Shown piece by piece: positions 24,666-34,547 of a stretch of DNA of 64,000 nt. The notes below the pieces were generated by a model, which did no database searches, had not been told where the DNA came from, and saw only the letters and a list, made by a program, of their open reading frames with translations. Source of the DNA: Thiobacillus sp. Lineage in GTDB: Bacteria > Pseudomonadota > Gammaproteobacteria > Burkholderiales > Thiobacillaceae. The DNA lies in contig NZ_JAUYRI010000013.1 of assembly GCF_030696885.1 (NCBI RefSeq), positions 1 through 64,000 on the forward strand, in the 5' to 3' direction. Positions within the stretch are counted from its first letter, which is position 1. Each line of letters begins with the position of its first letter. Both the position numbers and the translations under genes were made by a program.

Positions 24666-27203
24666 GTGAGCCGCTCGTCTGGGCTCACGGACGCCCCTTC
24701 TTTTTCGGCCTGCTTTCACTGCGGCCTGCCGGTGCCAGACGGCGCCCACTATCCGATCCAGTTCGAAGCCGACACCAAACAGGCCTGCTGCCGCGGCTGT
24801 CAGGCGGTGGCGCAGACCATCATCGACAGCGGTCAGGGCGCCTACTACACCCATCGCACCGCGTTGCCTGCGACACCGCGCGAGGCCGAAGCCGAACTGG
24901 CGCAGATGGGCCTGTACGACCTGCCGGAAATCCAGGAAAGCTTCGTCAGGACGGAATCGGAGAATATCCGTGAGGCCGCGCTGATCCTGGAAAACATCGT
25001 CTGCGCCGCCTGCATCTGGTTGAACGAGCGCCACATCGCCGGGCTGCCGGGCGTGCTGTCGGTCGAGATCAACTACGCCACCCGGCGCGCGCGCGTGCGC
25101 TGGGACAACAGCCGCATCCAGCTCTCGGCGATCCTGAAAGCGGTGTCCGACATCGGCTACATCGCCCACCCGTTCGACCCCGGCCGCTCCGACGACATCC
25201 ACCGCCGCGAGCGCAACACCGCGATCAAGCGGCTGGCGATCGCCGGCCTCGGCATGATGCAGGTGATGATGTATGCGCTGCCGACCTATACGGCAACCGA
25301 CATGACCGACGAGATCCGGCTGCTGATGAGCTGGGCAAGCCTGATCCTCACGATACCGGTCGTCGGCTATTCGGCGTGGCCGTTCTTCATCGGCGCCTGG
25401 CGCGACTTCAAGCGGCGCATGCTGGGGATGGACGTGCCGGTCGCGCTCGGCATCGGCACCGCCTTCGTCGCCAGCGTCTACAGCACCTTCTCCGGCGAGG
25501 GCGAGGTGTATTACGACTCGGTCACCATGTTCGTTTTCCTGCTGTTGACCGGGCGCTTCCTCGAAATGAACGCGCGCCGAAAAGCCGGCGCCGCGGTGGA
25601 GGAACTGGTAAAGCTGATTCCCGCCGCCACCACGCGACTGCCGAACTGGCCGGCGCGCAACGAGGAACAGGTGCCGGTAGCGCGACTCGCCGTGGGCGAC
25701 CACGTGCTGGTGCGCCCCGGCGAGACGCTGCCGGCCGATGGCGTGGTGGTCGAGGGGGACAGCGCGGTAAGCGAGGCCATGCTGACCGGCGAATCGCTGC
25801 CGGTGTCGAAGAGCGTGCATGCGAATGTGGTCGGCGGTAGCCTCAACCAGGCGAGCCCGCTGGTGGTGCGGGTCGACAAGCTGGGCGCCGACACGCGGCT
25901 GGCTTCCATCGTGCGCCTGCTCGACCGCGCCCAAAGCGAGAAGCCGCGTATCGGCCAGCTGGCCGACCGCGCTGCCGCCTGGTTCGTCGGCCTGTTGCTG
26001 GTGATCACCTTCTTCGTCGGGCTGGCGTGGTACATGATCGATCCGTCGCGCACCCTGTGGATCGTGGTGTCGATCCTGGTCGTCACCTGCCCCTGCGCGC
26101 TCGGCCTCGCCACCCCCGCCGCGCTGACCACCGGCACCGGCCGGCTGACAAGATTGGGCCTGCTGACCACGCGCGGCCACGCGCTGGAAACGCTGGCGCG
26201 TGCTACCGACCTGGTGTTCGACAAGACCGGCACACTCACCCACGGCCGCCTGTCGGTGCGCCGTGTGGTGCCGCTGGGTGGCCGCAGTGCCGAGGACGTC
26301 AGCCGGATTGCGGCCGCGCTGGAAGCCGGTTCCGAGCATCCCATTGCGCGTGCACTGCGCGACGCCGGCGGTTCCGTGCTTTCCGCCAGCGACATCCGCA
26401 ACACGCCGGGACGCGGCGTCGAAGGCACGATCGAGGGCCTTCTCTATCGACTCGGTTCGCCGCGCTACGCCGCCGCCGGCCAGACGCCGCCGCAATCCGC
26501 GGGCGGCGAGCACCCGGAAAGTGCCCACGCCAGTTGGGTGGCGCTGGCGCAAGGCGACGACACCATCGCCTGGTTCGCGCTGGCCGACACGCTGCGCGCG
26601 GATGCCCCTGCCGCGCTCGCCGCGCTGCAACAACTGGGCGTGCGCCTGCACCTGCTGTCGGGCGACGCCGAACCCGCGGTGAAGGCAGTGGCGCAGCAAC
26701 TCGGCATTGCCGAATGGCACGCCGGCGCGCTGCCGGAAGACAAGCTTGCCTACGTCAAGGCACTGCAGCAGCAGGGCCGCATCGTCGCGATGGTCGGCGA
26801 CGGCATCAACGACGCGCCGGTGCTGGCCGGCGCGCAGGTATCGATCGCCATGGGCGAAGGCGCCGACGTCGCGCAGGCCGCCGCCGACATGGTGATGCTG
26901 GGCAGCCGGCTCGGCACGCTGGCCGAAGGCGTGGCACTCGCCCGCAAGACGCAGCAAATCATACGCCAGAACCTCGGCTGGGCGCTCGGCTACAACCTGA
27001 TCGCCATCCCCGCCGCCGCGCTCGGCCACGTCACGCCGTGGATCGCCGGCATCGGCATGTCGGCGAGCTCGCTGCTGGTGGTGCTGAACGCATTGCGACT
27101 GTCGGAATTCAAATCTAAGGAATCAGGATTCAGGGATCAGGATTCAGGGAATGCGCGGCCTCTGGCCGCGGCGAATCTTGAAAACCTGACCCCTGACCCC
27201 TGA
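24666..27203 (+). CDS. ccoI: Cu+-exporting P-type ATPase for cbb3 oxidase assembly
   Basis: 845 aa, GTG start. N-terminal Cys-rich segments (CFHCG, CRGC) come first, then an HMA domain with CAAC. Eight membrane helices follow, with the Cu-site CPC in VTCPCALGLATP. Actuator TGES, phosphorylation DKTGT and hinge GDGIND are all present. This is the CcoI/FixI subtype that supplies copper to cbb3 oxidase; ccoS follows. About 30 C-terminal residues (from KSKESGFRDQDSG) derive from a repeat array rather than the family, so the ancestral end was near LRLSEF. Confidence 0.93.
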   Translation: MSRSSGLTDAPSFSACFHCGLPVPDGAHYPIQFEADTKQACCRGCQAVAQTIIDSGQGAYYTHRTALPATPREAEAELAQMGLYDLPEIQESFVRTESENIREAALILENIVCAACIWLNERHIAGLPGVLSVEINYATRRARVRWDNSRIQLSAILKAVSDIGYIAHPFDPGRSDDIHRRERNTAIKRLAIAGLGMMQVMMYALPTYTATDMTDEIRLLMSWASLILTIPVVGYSAWPFFIGAWRDFKRRMLGMDVPVALGIGTAFVASVYSTFSGEGEVYYDSVTMFVFLLLTGRFLEMNARRKAGAAVEELVKLIPAATTRLPNWPARNEEQVPVARLAVGDHVLVRPGETLPADGVVVEGDSAVSEAMLTGESLPVSKSVHANVVGGSLNQASPLVVRVDKLGADTRLASIVRLLDRAQSEKPRIGQLADRAAAWFVGLLLVITFFVGLAWYMIDPSRTLWIVVSILVVTCPCALGLATPAALTTGTGRLTRLGLLTTRGHALETLARATDLVFDKTGTLTHGRLSVRRVVPLGGRSAEDVSRIAAALEAGSEHPIARALRDAGGSVLSASDIRNTPGRGVEGTIEGLLYRLGSPRYAAAGQTPPQSAGGEHPESAHASWVALAQGDDTIAWFALADTLRADAPAALAALQQLGVRLHLLSGDAEPAVKAVAQQLGIAEWHAGALPEDKLAYVKALQQQGRIVAMVGDGINDAPVLAGAQVSIAMGEGADVAQAAADMVMLGSRLGTLAEGVALARKTQQIIRQNLGWALGYNLIAIPAAALGHVTPWIAGIGMSASSLLVVLNALRLSEFKSKESGFRDQDSGNARPLAAANLENLTPDP

Positions 27204-27210
27204 CCCCTGC
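27122..27210. repeat. Inverted heptanucleotide array, copy 2 (ccoI/ccoS)
   Basis: Left arm: ATCAGGA, TTCAGGG, ATCAGGA, TTCAGGG (27122-27149). Core: GCGGCC-TCT-GGCCGC (27155-27169). Right arm: three CCTGACC units plus CCTGC (27185-27210). It encodes the ccoI tail and ends 1 nt before the ccoS ATG. Confidence 0.85.
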
Positions 27211-27211
27211 A

Positions 27212-27385
27212 ATGGATATCCTGCTACTCCTGATTCCCCTGAGCCTCGTCCTCGTCGGCGTCATCGCCTGGGTCATGCTGTGGGCGGCACGGAACGGCCA
27301 GTTCGACGACCTCGAAGGCCCGGGGCACAGCGTCATCATGGACGACGACAATCCGCCCAAGCCGGACGATACGCCCCGGCCCTGA
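27212..27385 (+). CDS. ccoS: cbb3-type cytochrome oxidase assembly protein CcoS
   Basis: 57 aa: an N-terminal membrane helix (about 3-25) followed by ARNGQFDDLEGPGHSVIMDDD. NGQFDDLEGP is the CcoS signature. It assists cofactor insertion into cbb3 oxidase and normally follows ccoI, as here. No Shine-Dalgarno sequence is visible because the repeat array runs to the start codon. The gene is short and easily missed. Confidence 0.93.
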   Translation: MDILLLLIPLSLVLVGVIAWVMLWAARNGQFDDLEGPGHSVIMDDDNPPKPDDTPRP

Positions 27386-27439
27386 GCCCCGATCGCGTAT
27401 GCTGATGAAGTGTGTCCCCCTGTCACAGCCGACCGAACC

Positions 27440-28060
27440 ATGAACGCGCCCCTCCTCTGGTACTTCGCCGACCCGATGTGCTCGTGGTGCTGGGGCTTTT
27501 CGCCGGTGATCGAAACCCTGCGCGACGCCTACCGCGACCGCCTGAAAATCGCGCTGGTGCTGGGCGGCCTGCGACACGAAACTGCGCCGATGACGGCGAC
27601 CGGACGCGAAGAGATCCTGCACCACTGGCAACAGGTGAATGCCCGCACCAACCAGCCTTTCCGTTTCGAGCGGGCGCTGCCGCAGGGCTTCGTCTACGAT
27701 ACTGAACCTGCGTGCCGCGCGGTGGTGGCGATCGGCGGCCTCGATCCCGCGCTGATCTTTCCGCTGTTCAAGGCGATCCAGCATGCCTTCTACGCTGAAG
27801 GGCGCGACGTCACGCAATCAGGCGTGCTGGCTGACTTGGCGGCTGAACTCGGCGTCGACCGCGATGCGTTTCTGCAGGCGTTCGACAGTGACGCCGCGCG
27901 CGCAAAAACCCAGGCGCATTTCAAGCAGGCACGCCAGGCCGGCGTGCGCGGTTTTCCCGCGCTGATCCTGCAGCGGGATGCGCAACTGCACCCGATCTGC
28001 CACGGCTGCCAGCCGCTGGAGACGGTGCGCGCGGCGCTCGACGCAGGGCTCTCCACTTGA
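27440..28060 (+). CDS. DsbA family thioredoxin-fold protein
   Basis: 206 aa without a signal peptide. The active-site motif CSWCWG starts at Cys14, right after the first beta strand (LLWYFADPM). A cis-Pro appears in RGFPALIL. This layout is that of cytoplasmic DsbA/FrnE-like oxidoreductases; the substrate is unknown. The stop overlaps the TTG start of the next gene by 3 nt. Confidence 0.85.
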   Translation: MNAPLLWYFADPMCSWCWGFSPVIETLRDAYRDRLKIALVLGGLRHETAPMTATGREEILHHWQQVNARTNQPFRFERALPQGFVYDTEPACRAVVAIGGLDPALIFPLFKAIQHAFYAEGRDVTQSGVLADLAAELGVDRDAFLQAFDSDAARAKTQAHFKQARQAGVRGFPALILQRDAQLHPICHGCQPLETVRAALDAGLST

Positions 28061-28890
28061 AGCTGCGCGTGTTGATTCTGCTTGCCGCGTTCGGCGGCAG
28101 CGCCGTCGCCGCCGAACTGCCGCCGATGATCGACGCCCACGCCCACTATTCCGCGCCCGACGCGGCCGTGCTGTCGCCCGCCGACGTGGTGGCAAAGCTC
28201 GATGCCGCCGGCGTGCGCCAGCTGGTGCTGACGAGTTCGCCGCCGCAGCTGACGCAAACGCTCTACCGTCACGCGCCCGGCCGTGTGATTCCGCTGCTCG
28301 GCGTCTACGAATCGGATCGCCACAAGGGCAACTGGGTGCACGACGCCACGCTGCCCGCGCGGGTGGCGGCGCAGCTCAAGCGCGGCGTCTGGGCCGGCAT
28401 CGGCGAACTGCATCTGTTTGCGCGCGACGCGCAACAGCCCGTATTCGCGCAACTGGTGCGGCTGGCGGCGGCGCATTCGCTGGTGCTGATGATCCACGGC
28501 GACGCCGACGTGGTGGCGCAGGCGTTTGCCGTGGAACCCGGCGTGCGCGTGCTGTGGGCGCACCTCGGCACCGTGCCCGAGCCGGCGCGTCTGTCTGCGA
28601 TGCTGGAGCGCTACCCGCTGCTGTGGATCGACACCTCGGTGCGCGACGAACGCATCGCGCCGGACGGCAGGCTGTTGCCCGTATGGCGCGCACTGTTCGA
28701 ACGCCACCCCGAGCGCTTTGCGGTCGCGGTGGACAGCTTCAGCGTCAACCGCTGGCAACACTATGACCAGGTCGTCGCGCGAATCCGCGGCTGGGTCGAC
28801 CCGCTGCCGCACCCCTTGAAGCAGAATCTGCTGCACGACAATGCGGTCCGGCTGTTCGAAAGCTTCCGGCCGCCGCCCGCGCACCCGTAA
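28057..28890 (+). CDS. Amidohydrolase-family protein (TIM-barrel)
   Basis: 277 aa with a signal peptide (about 1-18). DAHAH (His28, His30) marks the metal site at the start of the barrel, and LMIHGDAD and LWAHLG are likely later metal ligands. The family is amidohydrolase_2-like; the reaction is not determined. The start is TTG at 28057, overlapping the previous stop (TTGA). No better start with the signal peptide is present. Confidence 0.75.
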   Translation: MKLRVLILLAAFGGSAVAAELPPMIDAHAHYSAPDAAVLSPADVVAKLDAAGVRQLVLTSSPPQLTQTLYRHAPGRVIPLLGVYESDRHKGNWVHDATLPARVAAQLKRGVWAGIGELHLFARDAQQPVFAQLVRLAAAHSLVLMIHGDADVVAQAFAVEPGVRVLWAHLGTVPEPARLSAMLERYPLLWIDTSVRDERIAPDGRLLPVWRALFERHPERFAVAVDSFSVNRWQHYDQVVARIRGWVDPLPHPLKQNLLHDNAVRLFESFRPPPAHP

Positions 28891-28922
28891 AATCCCTCCA
28901 CCCTCACCCCTGGAGCATTCCG

Positions 28923-29567
28923 ATGTCCCGTTCGACCCTGCTTCCCATCACCTTGCTGCTTGGCCTGCTGATGCCCGGCCTGTCCGGTTGCGGCGCCAGC
29001 GAGCCCGCCACCCAAGCCGTCTCCACCGCACCGCCTGCCGGCCAGACGGCCAACCCGCGCGTGCTGATCGAAACCAGCAAGGGCAACATCACCGTGGAAG
29101 TCTTCCCGGCGCAAGCGCCGCAGTCGGCCGGCAATTTTCTCAATTACGCAAAGACCGGGTTTTACGACGGCCTGGTGTTCCACCGCGTGATCCCCGGCTT
29201 CATGATCCAGACCGGCGGCATGACGGCAGACATGGCCGAAAAGCCCAAGAACGCGCCAATCCGCAACGAGGCCGACAACGGCCTGAAGAACCTGCGCGGC
29301 ACGCTGGCGATGGCGCGCACCGGCGACCCCCATTCGGCATCCTCGCAGTTCTTCATCAACGTCAAGGACAACGCCTTCCTCAACCACCGCGGACAAACAC
29401 CCCAGGGCTGGGGATACGCCGTGTTCGGCCAGGTCGTCGACGGCATGGACGTGGTCGATGCCATCGTCGCAGTACCGCGCGGCAACCGCGGCCCGCACGG
29501 CGATGTGCCGCTCGAGCCCATCGTGATGAAACGCGTAAGCGTGCTACCCGAGGCCGCCCAGCCCTGA
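28923..29567 (+). CDS. Cyclophilin-type peptidyl-prolyl isomerase, lipoprotein
   Basis: 214 aa. A lipoprotein signal ends LSGC (Cys23). A cyclophilin domain follows from about residue 46, with [30 protein letters not shown] and [15 protein letters not shown], which hold the catalytic Arg and Phe. It probably folds proteins in the periplasm as a membrane-anchored version of PpiA/PpiB. The next gene starts inside or right at its stop. Confidence 0.92.
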   Translation: MSRSTLLPITLLLGLLMPGLSGCGASEPATQAVSTAPPAGQTANPRVLIETSKGNITVEVFPAQAPQSAGNFLNYAKTGFYDGLVFHRVIPGFMIQTGGMTADMAEKPKNAPIRNEADNGLKNLRGTLAMARTGDPHSASSQFFINVKDNAFLNHRGQTPQGWGYAVFGQVVDGMDVVDAIVAVPRGNRGPHGDVPLEPIVMKRVSVLPEAAQP

Positions 29568-30490
29568 GCCCTGTATCCCGACTGCTGCTGCTCGGACTGG
29601 CCGCGCCCGTCGCGATTGCGCTTGGTCTGACAGCCGGTGCATTGCCGGACGACCGCGCGCTGGCGCAGCAAATCCTCACCGAACTGCGCGCCCCCCGCGT
29701 GGCGGCGGCGTTTGCCTGCGGCGGCCTGCTGGCGCTGGCGGGCGCGTTGATGCAAACACTGTTTCGCAACCCGCTGGCCGAACCCTATCTGCTCGGCGTC
29801 TCCGGCGGCGCCGGCTTGTTGGCCCTGCTCGGCATGGCGGCCGGCCTCGCGTGGCCATGGATTTCCGTGCTGGCGTTTGCCGGCAGCCTGCTGGCGCTGG
29901 CGCTCGCCGCTGCGCTCGGCGGGCGACTGCTCGCGCGCGACCACACGCCGCTCTTGCTCGCCGGCGTCATGCTGGCGGCCGGCTTCGGTGCGCTGATCGC
30001 GCTGGTGCTTTCGGTCACGCCAGCCGAGCGCCTGCCCGGCATGCTGTTCTTTCTGATGGGCGACCTCGCCTGGACCAGCCAGCCCACGCTGTTGTGGGCG
30101 GCTCTGCTGTTGGCGGTGGCCGCGGCGCTGGGCCTGTCGCGTCGACTCGACGTCCTGCAGCTGACGCCGCTGAAAGCCGCCTCGCTCGGCGTAGCCGTCG
30201 CCCCCACGCGCTGGACGCTGTTTGTGCTGGCCGGCGCCTGCACCTCGATGGTCGTCGCGCAGGCCGGCAGCATCGGTTTCGTCGGCCTGATGGTGCCGCA
30301 CGCCTTGAGGCGCCTCGGCTTTGCCGGCCACCGCGCCCTGCTACCGGCCTGCGCGCTGGCCGGCGGCAGCCTGCTGGTGCTGGCCGACGCGCTGGCGCGC
30401 ACTGTGATCGAGCCGCGCGAACTGCCGGTGGGCGTGCTCACTGCATTGATCGGCGTGCCGATGATGCTGTGGTTGTTACGCAAACCATGA
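29564..30490 (+). CDS. BtuC/FecCD-type ABC transporter permease
   Basis: About 308 aa with roughly nine hydrophobic spans. [20 protein letters not shown] and the conserved [14 protein letters not shown] and [12 protein letters not shown] identify the FecCD/BtuC family, which imports vitamin B12, haem or ferric siderophores. No ATG, GTG or TTG is available upstream of the first helix. A CTG at 29564, which overlaps the previous stop as CTGA, is the best start; it is uncertain. A binding protein is not seen nearby. Confidence 0.85.
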   Translation: MSPVSRLLLLGLAAPVAIALGLTAGALPDDRALAQQILTELRAPRVAAAFACGGLLALAGALMQTLFRNPLAEPYLLGVSGGAGLLALLGMAAGLAWPWISVLAFAGSLLALALAAALGGRLLARDHTPLLLAGVMLAAGFGALIALVLSVTPAERLPGMLFFLMGDLAWTSQPTLLWAALLLAVAAALGLSRRLDVLQLTPLKAASLGVAVAPTRWTLFVLAGACTSMVVAQAGSIGFVGLMVPHALRRLGFAGHRALLPACALAGGSLLVLADALARTVIEPRELPVGVLTALIGVPMMLWLLRKP

Positions 30491-31221
30491 GCCTCGTCGC
30501 CAGCAAACTGGCCCTGCTAGCCAACACCCGCACGCTGGTCGACGCCCTCGACCTCGCGCTCGAACCGGGCGAAGTGCTCGGCATCCTCGGCGCCAACGGC
30601 GCCGGCAAGTCGACGCTGCTGACGGTGCTGGCGGGACTGGCCGCGCAGGCGCAGGGCACGATCACGCTCGACGGTCACCCACTCGCCACGCTGACGCCGC
30701 TGACCCGTGCGCAGCACATCGGCCTGCTGCCGCAGGGCGACGAGGGCGGCTTTTTCGGCAACGTGGCCGACTATGTCGCGCTGGGGCGCTATCCCTTCGG
30801 CCACGCCGCCGGCGACCTGGCGCCGCATCTGGCGACTTGGGAACTGACCGAGCTTGCTGACCGCCCGCTCGATACGCTGTCCGGCGGCGAGCGCCAGCGC
30901 GCGCGGCTGGCGCAGCTGGCGGTACAGGCGCCGCGCATCGCCCTGCTCGACGAGCCGCTGACGCATCTGGACCCCGCGCATCAAGCCCGCCTGCTGGCCT
31001 GGGCCCGCGGCGAAGCCGATGCGGGGCGCAGCGTGGTGCTGACGCTGCACGACCCCAACTGGGCCGCTTGTCACTGCGACCGCCTGCTGTTCCTGCACGG
31101 CGACGGCCGCTGGCAGCTGGGCACCCCGGCCACGCTGCTGACCCCGGCCGCGCTCGAGGCCCTGTACGGGCCCGGCACGGCCGTGCTGTGGCGGCAGGGC
31201 GGCCGGGGCGACCCTGTATAA
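30487..31221 (+). CDS. ABC transporter ATP-binding protein, BtuD/FecE type
   Basis: 244 aa. Walker A GANGAGKST (about 36-44), signature LSGGERQRARLAQ, Walker B IALLDEPLTHLD and the switch His in LTLHDPNW are all present. It overlaps the permease by 4 nt, so the two form an importer for a metal chelate such as B12 or siderophore; the substrate is not determined. Confidence 0.9.
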   Translation: MSLVASKLALLANTRTLVDALDLALEPGEVLGILGANGAGKSTLLTVLAGLAAQAQGTITLDGHPLATLTPLTRAQHIGLLPQGDEGGFFGNVADYVALGRYPFGHAAGDLAPHLATWELTELADRPLDTLSGGERQRARLAQLAVQAPRIALLDEPLTHLDPAHQARLLAWARGEADAGRSVVLTLHDPNWAACHCDRLLFLHGDGRWQLGTPATLLTPAALEALYGPGTAVLWRQGGRGDPV

Positions 31222-31222
31222 T
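31217..31222 (+). promoter_or_regulatory. -10 box TATAAT upstream of pcnB
   Basis: A perfect TATAAT overlaps the 3' end of the ABC ATPase gene, 38 nt before the pcnB ATG. The -35 region is weak. It probably starts the pcnB-folK-dNK-panBC unit. Confidence 0.5.
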
Positions 31223-31260
31223 CGCGCCTTGGTCTTCTCGTCCCTGCCGCAGCGCATTCC

Positions 31261-32616
31261 ATGATTCGTCGTCTCATCAACAAAGTATTCGGCCGCAAGT
31301 CGCGCGCCACCGTCCACGGTGCACAGATCCTGGCGCCCGCCGCCCACGGCATCCGCCTCGACCAGCTCGACGAATGCGCGCTGAGAACCTGCGAGACGCT
31401 GGCGCAGGCCGGATTCAAGGGCTATGTGGTGGGCGGCGCGGTGCGCGACCTGCTGCTGGGCAAGACGCCCAAGGATTTCGACGTCGCCACCGACGCCACC
31501 CCGGAAGAAGTGCGGCGGCTGTTCCGCCGCTCGCGCATCATCGGGCGCCGCTTCCAGATCGTCCACGTGATGTGCGGCCGCGTCACCATTGAGGTCACCA
31601 CCTTCCGCTCCAATGGGCAGAAGGAAGCCGAGGACGATGAGGGTCGGTCGACCGACGAACACGGCCGGCTCCTGTCCGACAACGTGTTCGGCAACATGGC
31701 GGACGACGCCGCGCGGCGCGATTTCACCATCAATGCGCTGTACTACGACCCGGTGCGCGAGGAAGTGCACGACTATTTCGGCGGCGTCGCCGACTGCAAG
31801 AAGCGCGTGCTGCGCATGATCGGCGACCCCGAGACGCGCTTCCGCGAGGATCCGGTGCGCATGCTGCGCGCCGCGCGCTTTGCCGCCAAGCTCGATTTCC
31901 ACATCGACCCCGACACCCGTCGCCCGGTCGCCACGCTGGCGCCGCTGCTGGCCAACATTCCGCGCGCGCGCATCTTCGACGAGGCGCTGAAGCTCTTGAT
32001 GTCGGGCCACGCACTGCGCGGCGTCCACCAGTTGCGCGCCGAGGGCCTGCACCACGGCATGCTGCCGCTGCTGGACACCATCCTCGACGACCCCACCGGC
32101 GAGCGCTTCATCACTGCTGCGCTGAAGACCACCGATGCGCGCATCGCGCAGGACAAGCCCGCCTCGCCGGCCTTCCTGTTCGGCACGCTGTTGTGGCCGC
32201 AGACGCTGCAGCGCTGGCGCGCGCTCGAAGCCGCCGGCGAAAAACCGCAACCCGCCCTGTTCATGGCGATGGACGAGGTGCTCGATGCGCAGCGCGGGCA
32301 GCTTGCGATCCCGCGCCGCTACGACGGCATGATCAAGGAAATCTGGGCACTGCAGCCGCGCTTCGAGCAGCGCGGTGGACAGCGCCCGTATCGCCTGCTG
32401 GAGCATCCGCGCTTCCGCGCCGCCTACGACTTTTTGCTGCTGCGCGCCGAATCCGGCGAAGTCGACACCGAGCTCGGCGAGTGGTGGACGCGCTTCCAGG
32501 AGGTCGACGACGACGAGCGCGCCGCCATGCTGCTGGCCGACAGCGGCCCCAAGCCGCGCCGCAAGCGCAAGCGCAAAAAACCGGCCGATGCCGCCGGCGA
32601 GGCGCCGTCTGCATGA
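31261..32616 (+). CDS. pcnB: Poly(A) polymerase I
   Basis: 451 aa. The nucleotidyltransferase motif GYVVGGAVRDLLLGKTPKDFDVATDA carries the two catalytic Asp (DFD). DNVFGNMADDAARRDFTINALYY and FREDPVRMLRAARFAAKL are class II motifs typical of PcnB. A basic C-terminal tail (RRKRKRKKPAD) probably binds RNA. It adds A tails that speed RNA decay. It overlaps folK by 4 nt, as is common in this group. Confidence 0.95.
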   Translation: MIRRLINKVFGRKSRATVHGAQILAPAAHGIRLDQLDECALRTCETLAQAGFKGYVVGGAVRDLLLGKTPKDFDVATDATPEEVRRLFRRSRIIGRRFQIVHVMCGRVTIEVTTFRSNGQKEAEDDEGRSTDEHGRLLSDNVFGNMADDAARRDFTINALYYDPVREEVHDYFGGVADCKKRVLRMIGDPETRFREDPVRMLRAARFAAKLDFHIDPDTRRPVATLAPLLANIPRARIFDEALKLLMSGHALRGVHQLRAEGLHHGMLPLLDTILDDPTGERFITAALKTTDARIAQDKPASPAFLFGTLLWPQTLQRWRALEAAGEKPQPALFMAMDEVLDAQRGQLAIPRRYDGMIKEIWALQPRFEQRGGQRPYRLLEHPRFRAAYDFLLLRAESGEVDTELGEWWTRFQEVDDDERAAMLLADSGPKPRRKRKRKKPADAAGEAPSA

Positions 32617-33119
32617 ACGTGATCGCCACCATCGGCCTCGGGGCCAACCTCAACGACCCGGCGGCGCAGGTTGAATATGCGCTGGCCGAGCTCGACCGCC
32701 TGCCCGCCACCCGGCTGATCGCGCGGTCCAGCCTGTATGCGTCGGCGCCGGTGGGCTACGTCGACCAGCCCGACTTCATCAACGCGGTGGCGCAGGTGGA
32801 AACCGGCCTCGCGCCGCGCGCGCTGCTCGTTGCGCTGCTCGACATCGAACACCGCCACGGCCGCGAGCGTAGCTTTCGCAACGCGCCGCGCACGCTCGAC
32901 CTCGACCTGCTGCTGTACGGCAACGCGCATTTTCATGAAGAAGGCCTGACGCTGCCACATCCGCGCATGACCGAGCGCGGCTTCGTGCTGCTGCCGCTGA
33001 TTGAAATCGCGCCGGACGCGACCATTCCCGGCCGCGGCCGCGCCGCCGACTGGCTTGCCGGCTGCGCCGACCAGAGTGTGGCCGTACTGCCCCCCCCTGC
33101 CGCCGCCGTCAACGCATGA
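32613..33119 (+). CDS. folK: HPPK, folate biosynthesis pyrophosphokinase
   Basis: 168 aa. IGLGANLNDP at the N-terminus, RHGRERSFRNAPRTLDLDLLLYG (with the two catalytic Asp) and LPHPRMTERGFVL are the hallmark motifs. The enzyme transfers pyrophosphate to 6-hydroxymethyl-dihydropterin. It overlaps both neighbours by 4 nt. Confidence 0.95.
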   Translation: MNVIATIGLGANLNDPAAQVEYALAELDRLPATRLIARSSLYASAPVGYVDQPDFINAVAQVETGLAPRALLVALLDIEHRHGRERSFRNAPRTLDLDLLLYGNAHFHEEGLTLPHPRMTERGFVLLPLIEIAPDATIPGRGRAADWLAGCADQSVAVLPPPAAAVNA

Positions 33120-33757
33120 GTCTGGACCGTTACCGCTACATCGTCGTCGAAGGTCCGATCGGCGCCGGCAAGACCAGCCTCACCTACAAGCTGGCCGAAC
33201 GGCTCGATGCCGACACCCTGCTGGAAAACGCCGGCGACAACCCCTTCCTGCCGCGCTTCTACCAGGAGCCGAAACGCTACGCGCTGCCGACACAGCTGCA
33301 TTTCCTGTTCGACCGCACGCGCCAGCTGCGCGACCTGGCGCAGGGCGACCTGTTCCGCGCCGGCACGGTGTCGGATTTCCTGATCGACAAGGACATGCTG
33401 TTCGCGCGCCTGAACCTGGACGATGACGAATTCGAGCTGTACCAGAAGGTCTACGCCGACCTGGCCCCGCAGGCGCCGACGCCCGACCTGGTGATCTACC
33501 TGCAGGCGCCGATCGACGCGCTGCGGGAGCGCGTCCACCGCCGCGGCGTGGAGTTCGAGCGCGGCATGGATGCCGACTACCTGCAGCGCCTGGCCAACAG
33601 CTACAGCGAGTTTTTCCACCGCTACGAGGCGGCGCCGCTGCTCATCGTCAACACCGCCAACCTCAACTTCGCGCAGAGCGAAGACGACTTCGAGCTGCTG
33701 CTGGAACGCGTGGACAAGATGCGCGGCCCGCGCGAATTTTTCAACCGGGGAGCCTGA
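33116..33757 (+). CDS. Deoxynucleoside kinase family protein
   Basis: 213 aa. P-loop GPIGAGKTS near residue 13, then a DRTRQLRD/E-type lid region and the [15 protein letters not shown] segment. It fits the deoxyadenosine/deoxyguanosine kinase family, which phosphorylates deoxynucleosides. Position between folK and panB is conserved in betaproteobacteria. Substrate choice cannot be read from sequence. Confidence 0.88.
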   Translation: MSLDRYRYIVVEGPIGAGKTSLTYKLAERLDADTLLENAGDNPFLPRFYQEPKRYALPTQLHFLFDRTRQLRDLAQGDLFRAGTVSDFLIDKDMLFARLNLDDDEFELYQKVYADLAPQAPTPDLVIYLQAPIDALRERVHRRGVEFERGMDADYLQRLANSYSEFFHRYEAAPLLIVNTANLNFAQSEDDFELLLERVDKMRGPREFFNRGA

Positions 33758-33758
33758 C

Positions 33759-34547
33759 ATGGGCATCACCCTGACCACCCTCAAAACCCTGCGCGAGCGC
33801 GGCGAGAAAATCGCCGTGCTCACCTGCTACGACGCCAGCTTTGCGCGCGTGCTCGATGGCGCCGGCGTCGAGGTGCTGCTGGTCGGCGATTCGCTCGGCA
33901 TGGTGGTGCAGGGCCACGCCTCCACGCTGCCGGTGAAGCTGGCCGAAATGACGTATCACACGCGCTGCGTGGCGGCCGGCACCGAGCACGCCTTCATCGT
34001 TGCCGACCTGCCCTTCGGCAGCTACCAGCCCTCGCCCGAGCGTGCGTTTGCCGCCGCCGCGCGGCTGATGGCGGCAGGCGCGCACATGGTCAAGCTCGAA
34101 GGCGGCACGGTCATGGTCGAGACGGTGGCTTTCCTGACCCAACGCGGCATTCCGGTGTGCGCGCACGTCGGCCTGTTGCCGCAGTCGGTCAACCAGCTCG
34201 GCGGCTACCGGGTGCAGGGGCGCGAGGACGCCGCCGCCGCGCAACTGATCGCCGACGCCCGCGCGCTAGAAGCCGCCGGGGCCGGCCTGATCGTGCTGGA
34301 AATGGTGCCGGCCGCGCTGGCGAAAGCAGTCACCGAGGCGCTGACGATTCCGACCATCGGCATCGGCGCCGGCGTCAACTGCTCCGGCCAGGTGCTGGTG
34401 CTGTACGACATGCTGGGCCTGTATCCGCGCGCGCCCAAATTCTCGAAGAATTTCCTCACGGGTGCCGACGGCATCGAAGCCGCCGTGCGCGCCTACGTCG
34501 CCGCAGTCAAGGACGGCAGCTTTCCCGCCGCCGAACACAGCTTCTGA
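33759..34547 (+). CDS. panB: Ketopantoate hydroxymethyltransferase
   Basis: 262 aa. [25 protein letters not shown] and the metal/substrate residues in [15 protein letters not shown] and [18 protein letters not shown] are typical. First committed step of pantothenate synthesis. ATG at 33759 follows the kinase stop by 1 nt. It ends in the TGATG overlap with panC. Confidence 0.96.
   Translation: MGITLTTLKTLRERGEKIAVLTCYDASFARVLDGAGVEVLLVGDSLGMVVQGHASTLPVKLAEMTYHTRCVAAGTEHAFIVADLPFGSYQPSPERAFAAAARLMAAGAHMVKLEGGTVMVETVAFLTQRGIPVCAHVGLLPQSVNQLGGYRVQGREDAAAAQLIADARALEAAGAGLIVLEMVPAALAKAVTEALTIPTIGIGAGVNCSGQVLVLYDMLGLYPRAPKFSKNFLTGADGIEAAVRAYVAAVKDGSFPAAEHSF

Noticed and set aside
24630-27029. 799-codon open frame on the minus strand opposite ccoI
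   Set aside because: No domain or ribosome binding site; rich in His, Arg, Gln and Gly as expected for an antisense reading of G+C-rich DNA.
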